From Syngnathus acus (taxonomy: Eukaryota; Chordata; Actinopteri; Syngnathiformes; Syngnathidae), in assembly GCF_901709675.1 (NCBI RefSeq), contig NC_051091.1, positions 232,967 through 296,966 on the forward strand: DNA of 64,000 bases. Direction: 5' to 3'. Position numbers and translations under genes: made by a program. The notes under the pieces are model-generated. The model saw nothing but the letters and a program-made list of their open reading frames with translations. It was not told the origin of the DNA and searched no databases. Positions 1 through 12,547 of this stretch are shown piece after piece. Position 1 is the stretch's first letter. Each line of letters begins with the position of its first letter.

Positions 1-50
1 ACGCAGGCAGCCACGCAGGCAGCCACGCAGGCAGCCACGCAGGCAGGCCT
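1..50. repeat. (CAGG/CACG)-type tetranucleotide repeat at window edge
   Basis: Four near-perfect copies of a 12-base unit made of CAGG, CAGC and CACG blocks run off the left edge of the window. The same motif family recurs at about 2255-2382, 33675-33832, 37148-37270, 42230-42365 and 48880-48985. Confidence 0.8.
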
Positions 51-686
<636 letters not shown>

Positions 687-2328
687 ATGCCAGCGAGGGC
701 GATGCGTTGTCTTCAAGCCATCGCAGTGCGATGGCTGCTGCTGTCGGCGACGGGCCGGGGCCTTCCGTCCGAGCCCGCTTTTGTCCTTTATCCCAGCTTC
801 GTACGCAATGACACGGAATTTGAGCACTTGGCCTTGCACCCTGACCCCGACGTGGGTGGCGTTTACGTGGGCGCTCGCGACCACTTATTTCAGCTGGACA
901 AATCCCTGCAGCTGGAAGTGGAGGATCCCACCGGCCCGGTCAAAGACAGCAGAGAATGCTTGCCTCCCGTCACGGAGAGCAACTGCCCTCAAGCCAGGCT
1001 CACCAGTAACCACAACAAGCTCTTGCTGATCGACCCCTATTCCATGGAGCTCATCACCTGCGGCAGCGTCAACCAAGGCATTTGCCAGAAACGAAGTCTC
1101 CGCTCCGTCGACCGGGTGCTCTTCTCCGCCGAGACGCCGGTGGACACCCAGTACGTAGCGGCCAATCACCCCGACGTCAGTACCGTGGGCCTGGTGGTTC
1201 GCTCCCATCCGCAAAGACGGCCCGTTCTCTTTGTCGGGCGTGGCTACACCAGCAGCCAGCCGCCCATCGCCACGCGCAACTTGGAGCAAGAACCCATTTT
1301 TTCTTACGAGGAAACGGCCAAGTTGGCCGTGGCCGGCCGCCTCTCTGAATACGATCATCATTTCGTGGCCTCCTTTGCCCACCGCCATCACGTCTACTTC
1401 CTCTTCTACAGGCGAGATCTGAAATCCAAATCGCGCGAGTACCGCACTTTTGTCTCCCGCGTGTGTTTGGACGATCAAGCCTATTATTCCTACGTGGAGG
1501 TCCCCTTGACGTGCCGTTCCCGGGCGGGCAAGAATTACAATCTCCTTCAAGCCGTCCGGCTGGGCTTCTCCAAGGACGTCACGGCGGCTCCAGGCTCCGA
1601 GATCCTTCTCGGTGTTTTTTCCACCCGCTCGGCTTCGTCCAACGGACCCGGCGAAGACTCCGCCCTGTGCGTCTTTGGCCTGGAAGACGTGGACCGCAGG
1701 ATTAACGCCACCAGAGACCTGTGTTACACAAAGATGGGCAGAGAGTCTGGTGTGGAGACGGCCTACATCGAATACGAAGTCAAATCCAACTGTGTCAACC
1801 TTCTGGAGGTGAGTTCCTACAGTCCTACACACTGGCAAAGGAACAGAACTGTGTCAAACGCCGACAGTCTCTGTTTCTGCTCGAAGCAAAACTAAGTATG
1901 ACTAAACGTTGGAATAGATGGAGTGCAGAGTGAATGAATGAATGAATGAATGAATGAACGAATGAATGAATGAATGAACGAACGAACGAACGAATGAATG
2001 AACGAACGAATGAACGAATGAATGATATGTGTAGAAAAAAGACATCTATTGACCCTTAATGCTGTCGTTTAGAACACTCTGGAACGGTACCCTTGCGGCT
2101 CTGATCACACGCCCAGTCCCATGGCTAGTCGCATCGCCGTGGAAGCCCAAACCATTTTGGACAGCCCCTCCGCTCGGCTCACGGCCGTCGCGGTGAGCGT
2201 GAGGGCGGGACATACCATTGCCTTCTTGGGAGACTCCAAGGGGAACCTGCACAAGGTAGGCGGGCGGGCGGGCGGGCGGTCCGGCAGCCAGGCAGCCAGG
2301 CAGGCAGGCAGGCAGGCAGCCAGGCAGC

Positions 2329-2383
<55 letters not shown>

Positions 2384-5300
2384 CTTGCCCGTTTTGACAT
2401 CATTTCAGACCCTGGCCTGTACTTTGGTGGTGTTAGTCGTACAAAGGCACCCATTGTGGCACCGTGACATCACATTTCTCTTGGTGCCCAGCCAACAGAG
2501 CTGCACATGGCATGAAACTGAATAGAAGCTAGCTAGCTAGCTTGTCTGTCTAGCTAGCTAGCCAGTTCGCTTGCAGAACCTTGCAACCTTGGATTCTTAT
2601 TCTCCTACGAGTCACTGTCAAAGCGGAGTGTTTCAATCCTGCCAAGCGCAATGAAAGTAACCCAACGGCCGCTCAGACCTGTCGCTAAACGGCGCGGGCC
2701 GGCCGGCCGGCGGGCCTTATCTTATCCGGAGCTTAGGACCATGGCAGTCACGTGAACTTCCCAAAGCCATATTTTTAAGGCAAACAAGTTGAGTTCTAAA
2801 ATTGCAAGTTGCCTTCACTTGACTTGACAGAATTATTGTCAGTTGCGCCCAAGCATTTTTGTGTTTGTCAGGTGTTCCTCGGGCCAAACGGCGAGGTGGA
2901 GGAATACGCCGTCAGCTCCGTTCAGCAGAACGCGGCCATCGGGTCTGATCTTTTCCTGGATCAAGAGGAGCGCCATCTGTTCATCGTGACCCCTAACATG
3001 GTGCGCTGCAATATGGGCCGCCGTCTTTCCCGAAGACTGACGACGCTTCTCCTCTCCTTTCTTCAGGTGCAAAAGAGGCCCGTGGCCGAATGCGCGCAGC
3101 ACCCCGACTGCCGCTCCTGCCTGCGGGCTCACGATCCCTACTGCGGCTGGTGTGTCCTCCAGGGAAGGTAAGATGGGTGATGATGCAAACGTGACATCAT
3201 CTCGATTTGACATGACTTGATGAGCAACGATTGAGATTTCCAAAACCAAAACAAGAACGTTCCAATGGCAAGAGTTGCTCCGAGTGCTCGCCGTTACCTT
3301 GCAGCCATTTCTTTGTGCCCAATGTTTATGTTTGCCTTTGACTGACCAAATTGAAGTCTTGGTACAATGTCACCACGTGCATAGCAACCGTTTGACGACG
3401 TGTCGCCAACCACTCCCTTTCCTACGCAGATGCCTTTTGCAGTCCGAGTGTCGGCGCGGGAACCGGCACGGCCCGTGGCTTTGGAGCTTTGATATGGAGC
3501 AGCAGTGTCTGGCTGTCCAAGAACTCAAGCCCTCAAATATCAGCAGGGGGGAAAGCAGGACGGTCAGTGCAGCCTGCTGACATTGATAGCTTCGGAAGGA
3601 AATGTTTGCTTTTGAATGTGACATTTGCAAATGTTTTCTCTGGCCTCGCCCTAGGTGTCTTTGTCAATCGCGGGGCTTCCGCTGTTGGAACAGGGCCAAT
3701 CGTACTGGTGTTACTTGGCCGGGCTGCGCAGCCCGGCCACCGTTACTGCCGGCGGGGTCTCCTGTCATTCTCCGCACCCCGGCCAAGTGCCAGCGGTGCC
3801 TCCTGGACAGGGTGAGTTGCTGGAATTGGTACGTTTCAACAAGTCAAGTCAGTGTGATATGAGAAGTCGGGCTGGCTCTCACAATGGAATCGTCAAATCT
3901 CTATGGATGGGAAGCGCTGAGCCTCGCCAGACAGAGCCCATCCCGGCCGGCTGACTTGTTGTGATTTTTGGTCCTGGCAGATTTTGTCACCGTCCCCTTG
4001 TCTGTTCGTTTCGGCGACGTGACGGTGGCGGAGCGGGATTTCACCTTTTACGACTGCACGGCCGTCAAGCAGCTTTCGGGGAGTATGCTGTGAGGACGAA
4101 CGACGGTGGAAGAATCGGATTGTCTTTTTGGATACTTGTCGAGCGTTCATCCCTATCTGTGTCCATTTTCAGTTGCCGTGGTTGCGTCCTGAGCCGATGG
4201 GCTTGTAATTGGTGCGTTCACCAGCACGCGTGTACCCACAAGCCCACCTGCGACCGAGGCGTGATCATCTATAATCAACACGTGAGTATCGCGATGGGCC
4301 GGCCGGTCAAGAGCGCAGCTCCAAACGTTTGCGCTGCCATTTCCACTTCTTTATCTCTATCTTATTTCTGTTGGTTGTTTCGGCTTTTCTTTTGATTTAT
4401 TTTTGTCCCATCTGCCACACCACCACAGTTTCAACTACCCACCTCAGCTCCTCCCACGAGCAAAACCATCAAAGTTTTCCCCAGCCCCAGCGCCAGCCCC
4501 AGCGCCAGCCCCAGCGCCAGCACCAGCCCCGGCCCCAGCCCCAGCACCAGCCCCAGTGCCAGCACGACAGCCAGCCGTCCGACAACTGTCACGGTCGCGC
4601 CCTCAACGGCGGCAACAACTACCGCCGCAACTTCTACGGCTCCTCTTGCTGCAGCGAGCACTCGGGCGCCAAGCGCCTCACCCGCCGTTGCTCCTCAGAT
4701 GAGCGTCCCGTACACCAGCCCTCCCCCCTCCAGTAGCAAAGCCGCACCTATCACCTTTCGGCCCCCGGACCCTACGACCGGGAAGGAGGAATCTCTCGAC
4801 GCGGCTGAGGTGACGTTCATCACCCAAAGAGATTCGGAGCGTCGTGCCGAAGCCACGACAAATTCACAATTATTACAGCCCATAATGCCTCTGCTCATCC
4901 CACCGCCCCCCGGTGATGACGATGAGGTGGTGACAGATTCGCCCTCCACGGACACCCAGGAACCCGGGGGAACACTGAGCCGGGCGGAGCCGACATCATC
5001 CGGCTTCCCTCCGCCTACGCCCTCTCCTATGGGACAAGCCACAAACCGGTCCGAGTCTTCCAGCTCACCGGATCGGACGCAGGCGCCGACCTGGGCACCG
5101 CCCCCAGACTCCGAAAGCGAGCCCGAGGAGGCCCGAGATGACGGCACGGTCCCGGCAGAAAAGGACACGGCCACGTTTTCAGCCACTGCCGTGCTTTCGG
5201 GCGATGGCGAAGTTGAGCGCGCGTCCCCCCCGCTTTATTCCCACTTGCTGGATACCCAAGTGGACTACCAGTCTGATCTTGCTGACGGCTTCCTCCCGGT

Positions 5301-6439
5301 GAGTTTAGATACGGCTGGCCAACGGCGACCTCCCTCCCTCCCTCCCTCCCAACCTCCCTCCCTCCCTCCCAACCTCCCTCCCTCCCTCTCAGCTCCTGAT
5401 TGGATTTTGCAAATCTCCTCATCATTTGACACATCTTTTCCTTTTTTGTCTTTAGTTGTAATCGTGTGTGTGTTTGCATTTTCATTTGTAATTCTTGATG
5501 AATATTTTGCGCATACATACGTCGTTTCTTTCGGGGATGTGAAGAAGCAAGGAATGAGCGAGCGCTTTTGCGGCGGGCGGGCGCATGTGCTTGTTTTGAC
5601 CAACAGGGGGATGAAGAATCTTATGTAAGCTGGGGTTCTTCGGCTTGCCCGTGCGTGGAGAAGGTCCAGGGCTCATCCTTGCTCCCTGTCAGAGTGGAGA
5701 GGAAAATCACTTTACTGGCCCGCAACCTGCATCTGTATCAGGTACACACGACGCAACAATCCATCAATGGCCAATCTCACGAGTAGGATTAGCGTCGGCT
5801 GCGACAAAACAAGTCTTGTGCTTGTACAGGATGGAGAGCTGGACTACCAGTGCGTGTTGGTCATTGAGGGCCAAACGGTGGTGGTGGACGCCTATGTGGA
5901 GACCGATGACATCAATCCGTCCAACTTTGACATCACCTGCCAGCTGCACCAGGTGCGGTGTCGGACGCTCGCAAATGGCAGCCCGAAAGAAACAAATCAC
6001 GTGTTCACTTTGTCGCTTCTCCAGTACACGTATTCTGCTCCCGTGGAGGAATATCAAGCCACGGTGTACGTGAAGAGGAGGGACACGTTCCACGTGGACA
6101 GCGCCCCTGATCTTTACGGTAAGTTGCCTGCCCTGCTGCGATTTTGCTTGAAGCAAAATGTGAGTGACGCGCGGCGCCGGCGCTCTCGTCCATCCTCAGT
6201 GACTTTGTACGACTGCTCGGTGGGCCGCGCCGACTGCAGTCGCTGCCGCACGGCCGAGAGCAAGTACGCTTGCGTGTGGTGTGGAGAGGCGCAGGCCAGT
6301 TGTTTGTATTCGGGTTTGTGCGTCCAACCCGTACAGCAGACGTGCCCTGCTCCCGTCATTCTTTCGGTGAGCGCTTCCATTTATTTCCCCTCTGAATGAA
6401 TTGAGCGTTCAAATGAAATCAACTTGTCTCTGTCTGTCC

Positions 6440-6487
<48 letters not shown>

Positions 6488-9119
6488 TTCCTTCAGATTG
6501 AGCCGCTTTCCGGCTTGCTGGAAGGCGGCACTCTGGTGACCATCACCGGCTCCAACCTGGGCCAAAAAGCAGAGGACGTCCTGGGTTCCGTGTCGGTGGC
6601 CGGCGTCCCCTGCGTGGTTATACCTGCTCTCTACCAAGTCTCCTCCAGGTAGAAGATTGAAGTGATTTCATGTTCCATGTTGATATTTCAACTTGATATG
6701 ATGTGAGCACTTTGACTCTTCAAGTACATTTCAGAACCCTTCCTTTTTTTCTACACACACACACGTGCACACACACGTGCACACACATGCACACACACAC
6801 ACACGTGCACACACACGCACACACGTGCGCACACACGCACACACACACACCATTGTACTCAAGGAGGTACTTTGATGACTGTGTCTGGCAGGATTGTATG
6901 CAAAACCAAAGCCAGCCAAGGAGAGAAGGTGGGCCACGTGTCTGTTGAAGTGAGCGGCGGAGACTTTGGCTTGTCCAAACAAATGTTCAGCTTTCAGGTA
7001 CTTTTCCAGATGCAGGCTGCAAGATTGTCATTGGATGATCAATGCAGCACTCAATGAACTGATCTCCATGCCTCCAGGATCCATTTGTGATGGGAGTGTG
7101 GCCCGAAAGAGGTCCCGAGGCCGGCGGAACCACGCTGAGCATCAGCGGGCGACACCTTTTGACGGGACATCCTTCCGACCTGGCTGTCACTGTGGGGGGA
7201 GTGCCCTGCCCTGTGTGAGCTGAGCAGACAATTCCTTTCTCACCGCTTTGTCGATGCGTCGTATGAATTTAGTGTCCCGTGAGACGGACTGTCGAGCATC
7301 ATGAGAAGACACACTGTAGGCCCTAATTCAGGGGTCTCAAACTCCAGTCCTCGGGGGGGGCATTCCTACATGTTTTCCAAGTTTCCCTGGTTAAACACAC
7401 CTGATTCAAATGATCAGTTCATCCTCACGTTCTGCAGGAGCCTGATCATTGAATCAGGTGTGTTGAACGAGGGAAACTTGGAAAACATGTAGGAATGCCG
7501 CCCCCGAGGACTGGAGTTTGAGACCCCTGCCCTAATTAAAGGTGTAACGTTTTCTTTCCTAGTAGCTTGACGTTCCCGTGTTTAGTAAAAATAAAGGAGG
7601 ACATTTGAAATGGACAGGGAGGACAGTAACAAAAGAGTCCAGATCGGTGCATCGGTGTCTGACCCAATTAGAACATTTTCAGGGATTGTGCAATTTCCCG
7701 CTCCATCACACACAAATGAGCCTTGAGAACAAACGAATGAATGGGGCTCCTACCTTAGGGTGTCCGAGGTGGAGAGCTCCGGTCTTCGGTGCGTGACAGG
7801 TCGCAGCAACAAGACTGGAAACCATCGGGTCACTCTGCATTACGGCAGCAGTCAACGCCACTTCCACGCTCGGCCTTACCGCTACACGCACAACCCCAAT
7901 ATCACCCACGCCGAGCCAGCCAAGAGCTTCCTGAGGCAAGCGGCAAAAGCAGTTGCGCGCGGCTCCGCCTTCACACGCCTCATTTGACAGACGTACGTAT
8001 CTCCTGTTTAGCGGCGGGCGACTGATCTACGTGTCGGGCCACAACCTGGACGTGGTGCAAGAGCCCCGGATGCTCGTCACCGTGTCTCCCAGCCAGAAAA
8101 GGCGCCGGAGCAGCGGTTCGCTTTGTTCCGAAGATCTCCCCTGCTCCGTCAAACAGGTACGTATCGGCCGAACGAACAAACAAACAAACACAAACAAACA
8201 GCCAACAAACACTCCTTTTCTATCAGTTTGCAGAACGTTGCGCAGTCAATTCCTCCTCCCTGATCCTGTGTCGATCCCCGACGCTGGAGCCGTCCGTTTG
8301 GGGCTGGACCGCCGTCACCGTGGAGTTCCTTCTGGACAACCTGCGCTTTGACGTCAGGGCGGTGAACGCGCGAGCCTTTAGCTACGAGCCCGACCCTGTC
8401 CTGCGCCCCTTGAACCAGCAGGACCCTCTCAAGGCGTATCGCTACAACCCCGGCAGCTTCATCCAGCTCGAGGTCACCTGGCTTGTCCGTCCGTCTCCAG
8501 ATAGCGTTTGTTTGGTTAAGATTGCCAACCAGACGCCGCCGCCGCCGCGCTTCTGCAGGGAGAAAATCTGGACCTGGCCATCAGCAAAGAAGAGGTGGTG
8601 GTGTTAATCGGGGAGGGCGTGTGCGCCGTTAAGACGCTGACTCGAAACCATCTGTACTGCGAACCGCCGCCTCGTCAGCCCGCCTCGGCCAGTAACGGCA
8701 AGAAAAACGAGGCTTCCGACAACCTGCCCCAGTTCACCGTGAGTCACGTCGGAACATCCCAGCGGCGGCGTTTGATTTTGGTTGCGTCCTGACTCTTTCC
8801 TCTTTGCTGCCAGGTCCAAATGGGCAACTTAAACTTCTCCCTGGGCAAGGTTCAGTACGACACTCTAAGCCCGGCCACCTTTCCCCTGGAGGCTCAGATC
8901 GGAGTGGGAGTCGGGGCGTCCGTCGTAGCGCTCGTTGTCCTCATCATTGTACTCGTGTACAGGTTTGTAGCGCAACGGCGGCCGCACCGTAGATACTTCA
9001 TGGACATAGATGCAGATATGCGCACAGGAGCGACTAAAGCCCGTTTCACGGCTTTAAGCTGACAAAAACAACCACACTGTTCAAGAGCAGTGACTGCAGA
9101 GAGACTGCAGAGAGACTTG

Positions 9120-9197
<78 letters not shown>

Positions 9198-12100
9198 GCA
9201 CTGGTCTTTTTGTCAGGAGAAAGAGCAAGCAGGCTTTAAGAGACTACAAAAAGGTTCAAATCCAACTTGAAAACCTTGAAACCAGTGTGAGGGACCGCTG
9301 CAAGAAGGAGTTCACAGGTGAGCATGGATGGAATGCATGTCAAACACATCCCGATCCGGCTGTCTGATCGAGCGAGCGAGCGAGCGACCGACCTTTGACT
9401 CCCTCTGGCCAGACCTGATGACGGAGATGATGGACATGTCAAGCGACCTGGTGGGCTCGGGCATCCCTTTCCTGGATTACCGGATGTACGCAGAACGCAT
9501 TTTCTTCCCCGGCCACCGGGAGTCCCCGCTGAGGCGAGACCTGGACGTTCAGGAGTGTCGTCGGCAGACGGTGGAGCGCGGTCTGATCAAACTATCCAAC
9601 CTTCTCAACAGTAAACTCTTCCTGACCAAGGTACGGTCGGCAGCGTCGCGAGGGAGGTCGACCTTTGATTTGATATTAAACTAACATTTCTCGCTTCCCC
9701 CCCCAAGTTCATTCATACCCTGGAAAGCCAGCGGACCTTTTCCCCCCGAGATCGCGCCTATGTGGCCTCTTTACTTACGGTGGCGCTGCACGGCAAGCTG
9801 GAATATTTTACCGATATCCTCAAAACCCTGTTGAATGACCTCGTGGAGCAATACGTGGCCAAGAACCCCAAACTGATGCTGCGGAGGTGGGTGAGAAGAG
9901 AGAGGGAGGGAGGGAGGGAGGGAGGGAGGGAGGGAGGGAGGGAGGAAAGGAGGGAGGGAGGGACTTTTTCAATTCAGATGCAGCACTTTTTGTCATCTTC
10001 TTCAGAACTGAGACAGTGGTGGAGAAGCTGCTGACCAACTGGATGTCCATCTGTCTCTATGCTTTCCTCCGAGTGAGTCAAAGTCAAACACAGAGTAGCA
10101 ATGCGGGGGTTTCTCATCTACATATATAACTCGCAAGTTTTGTTTTGGCAGGACTCTGCAGGGGAGTGTCTTTACATGCTTTTCAGGGCAATCAAGCACC
10201 AGGTGGACAAAGGGCCGGTGGACGCCGTCACAGGCAAGGCCAAATACACGCTCAACGACAACCGCTTGCTGCGAGAAGACGTGGAGTACAAGACGTTGGT
10301 GAGCAGGAACGCAATCTCGTTTTTATTTGCGCAAATGTGACATGAGCTGCTTCTTTTCTTCAGACACTTAACGTGCTGGTGCAAGGCGGAGGAGTCAACG
10401 AGTGCCAGCCGGTCCCCTCCAAAGTGCTGGACTGCGATACCATCACGCAGGTCAAAGAGAAGCTACTGGATCAGGTGTACAAAGGCACCTCCTTCTCTTA
10501 CCGACCGCATACGGACTCATTGGACCTGGGTGAGAATAGATTGACTCTATTCTAAAAAAAAAAAATAAAAAAAAAGCCTTCCTTTGAGCTTTTCTGGCCT
10601 CCAATGCACCCCCATTCCCTGTGCTGTGCATGTGTGACCAAAGGTTTTGGGGGTTTTGAGCAAAATTCACTCTTGCACACTATTGGCTCTTTGTGTTACG
10701 CTTTAGAGTGGAGGTCCGGTGTTGCCGGTCATCTTATTTTGTCAGATGAAGACTTAACATCTGTGGTCCAGAGCAACTGGAAACGTCTCAACACCCTCCA
10801 GCACTACAAGGTGACACACGACTACTGTCTGCTCCATCTCAACTGAGAATGCTCTCAAAGGAATCGACGTGACCCTTTGTGCTGTGCTTCAGGTCCCAGA
10901 TGGTGCAACGGTAGCTCTGGTTCCTCGGCATTCCAAACACATTCACCATGACCACCACGACTATGTGGCTGGAGAGAGTGAGTGAGCGAGCGAGCGAGCG
11001 AGTGAGATATTGACCTCTGTCCATACGATGGATAGACAGGCAGCTGTGGTGATCAGGGAGGGAGGGAGGGAGGGAGAAATCGGCCTCTCAAGTGGCTTGA
11101 AATCCCGTCTCCTTTGTAAGGGGCGGGGCATCAATTTGAGTACTATCTTTGATAGGTCAAGTTCATTTGAAGCCATTTCCATGACAGAAACGCCCATGTT
11201 GGAGGACGCAGACGAAGGCGGCGTGAGACTGTGGCATCTGGTGAAGGCCAGCGAAGAGCCCGAGCTGCCCAAACATCGCAGAGGCAGTCTGAGGGAACGA
11301 GAGAGGGCCAAGGCCATCCCGGAGATCTACCTGACCCGCCTGCTTTCCATGAAGGTACGCACGCACGCACGCACGCGTTTGGAAACGGAGGCATATTTTG
11401 CAAGACATCCAACGTCCGTCCCTCTTTCCTTTCAGGGTACCCTGCAAAAATTTGTCGACGATTTGTTCACGGTCATCCTCAGCACCAGTCGCCCCGTCCC
11501 GCGGGCTGTCAAATACTTCTTTGACCTGCTTGACGCCCAAGCCGCTCAACACGGCATCTCGGACCCAGAGACCATACACATTTGGAAGAACAACAGGTGC
11601 GGCGGTGTGGACGCACCGAGCGTGGCTTTGTCCAAACCGGCAGCGTCCACTCGTCCACTTGCCCACTTGTCCTCTTGTCCACCGTCATTGCAGTCTCCCG
11701 CTGCGTTTCTGGATCACCATTGTGAAGAACCCCCAGTTGATTTTTGACGTGCAAGCCTCGGACCACGTGGATGCGGTGCTGTCGGTCATCGCTCAGACCT
11801 TCATGGACTCCTGCACCATCGCTGAGCACAAATTGGGACGGGTAAGAGGAGGAAGCCTTTCCGGATCTCCTTTTCAATTCTGAGAGGGTGGGTGTCTCTC
11901 TCTCTCTCTCTCTCCACAGGATTCGCCCATCAACAAGCTGCTGTACGCTCGAGACATCCCCCGTTACAAACAGATGGTGGAAAGGTACCAAAGCCGGCTC
12001 TCGTCGCTAGCGAGCGAGCGCACGCCAATCAACTGACGCTCTTGCAGATACTATGCTGACGTCAGGCAGACCATCTCTGCCAGCGACCAGGATATGAACT

Positions 12101-12547
12101 CTACTCTGGCTGAACTCTCAAGGGTGAGTGGAGAATGATGACCATGACACAACATGTAACACCTAGTACGTAAGTAAGTAGCTTTGGTTCCAATGACTTT
12201 TCTTTCAGAACTATTCGGGAGAACTCAACTACTTGGTTGCGCTGCATGAGCTCTACAAGTACATCAATAAGTACTACGACCAGGTAACTTCTGGGTGTAT
12301 CATCAATCCTAGCAATCCTTCTCGGCCAAAACGCATACAATCGTTTGACTTATGGGAAGTTGCTCCCACATTTGTTCGGACCCTGGGAATGAGGTGGCTA
12401 GAAGTTTTTAGTTCCAAATTTACAACGCCCTTTCTCCCCCAGATAATCACTGCACTGGAAGAGGACAGCACAGCCCAGAAGATGCAGCTCGGCTACAGGC
12501 TACAGCAGATTGCTGCCGACGTGGAGAACAAGGTTACAGACTTGTGA
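687..12547 (+). CDS. plxnb1: Plexin-B1-like semaphorin receptor
   Basis: Single-pass receptor for class 4 semaphorins that signals to Rap/R-Ras and RhoA. About 36 coding exons give roughly 2,190 residues, close to human PLXNB1 (2,135). The start is the Kozak-like GCCGCCATG at 687, followed by a hydrophobic signal region. Order: sema domain (exons 687-1808, 2073-2255, 2872-3000); first PSI (3067-3167 and about 3430-3562); second PSI (4173-4281); a 290-codon Ser/Thr/Pro-rich linker exon (4429-5298) that favours B1 over B2/B3; IPT repeats and a third PSI (about 5608-8471); transmembrane segment (about 8905-8961); split RasGAP-like domain (9412-10299 and about 10893-12547) around the Rho-binding domain (10364-10809). 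A basic KRRR stretch near 8097-8110 may be a convertase site. It ends in VTDL, the plexin-B PDZ ligand for PDZ-RhoGEF/LARG. Which teleost ohnolog (a or b) is not resolved. Confidence 0.93.
1930..2026 (+). repeat. (GAAT/GAAC)n microsatellite in plxnb1 intron
   Basis: Imperfect tandem GAAT units with interspersed GAAC variants fill most of the intron between the first two sema exons. Confidence 0.9.
2255..2382 (+). repeat. (GGGC)n/(CAGG)n microsatellite beginning at the exon donor
   Basis: The donor GTAGGC at 2256 passes directly into GGGC repeats and then CAGG/CAGC repeats up to about 2382. Confidence 0.9.
2525..2566. repeat. GCTAGC-based perfect inverted repeat (hairpin)
   Basis: A run of GCTA units and its reverse complement flank a short TTGTCTGT-type loop, giving a stem of about 13 bp inside a plxnb1 intron. 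Confidence 0.75.
7321..7537. mobile_element. hAT-type MITE, near-palindromic, with 8-bp target duplication
   Basis: The element spans 7329-7529. Its ends are CAGGGGTCTCAAACTCCAGT and the reverse complement, and almost its whole length is an inverted repeat that can fold into a long hairpin. It is flanked on both sides by the same 8 bases, ccctaatt (7321-7328 and 7530-7537). An 8-bp duplication and CAGGG-type ends are diagnostic of hAT transposons. It encodes no transposase and lies in the plxnb1 intron after the exon ending near 7214. Confidence 0.93.
9123..9195 (+). repeat. (CT)n microsatellite before plxnb1 juxtamembrane exon
   Basis: Near-perfect CT dinucleotide run of about 72 bases that ends about 20 bases before the acceptor at 9216. 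It extends the polypyrimidine tract of the intron after the transmembrane exon. Confidence 0.9.
9898..9962 (+). repeat. (GGGA)n microsatellite following a plxnb1 donor
   Basis: Tandem GGGA units begin a few bases after the GTGGGT donor near 9887 and occupy much of the short intron. Confidence 0.9.

Noticed and set aside
885-1838. 317-codon minus-strand frame
   Set aside because: Antisense shadow of the GC-rich plexin sema exon; no similarity to a protein family.
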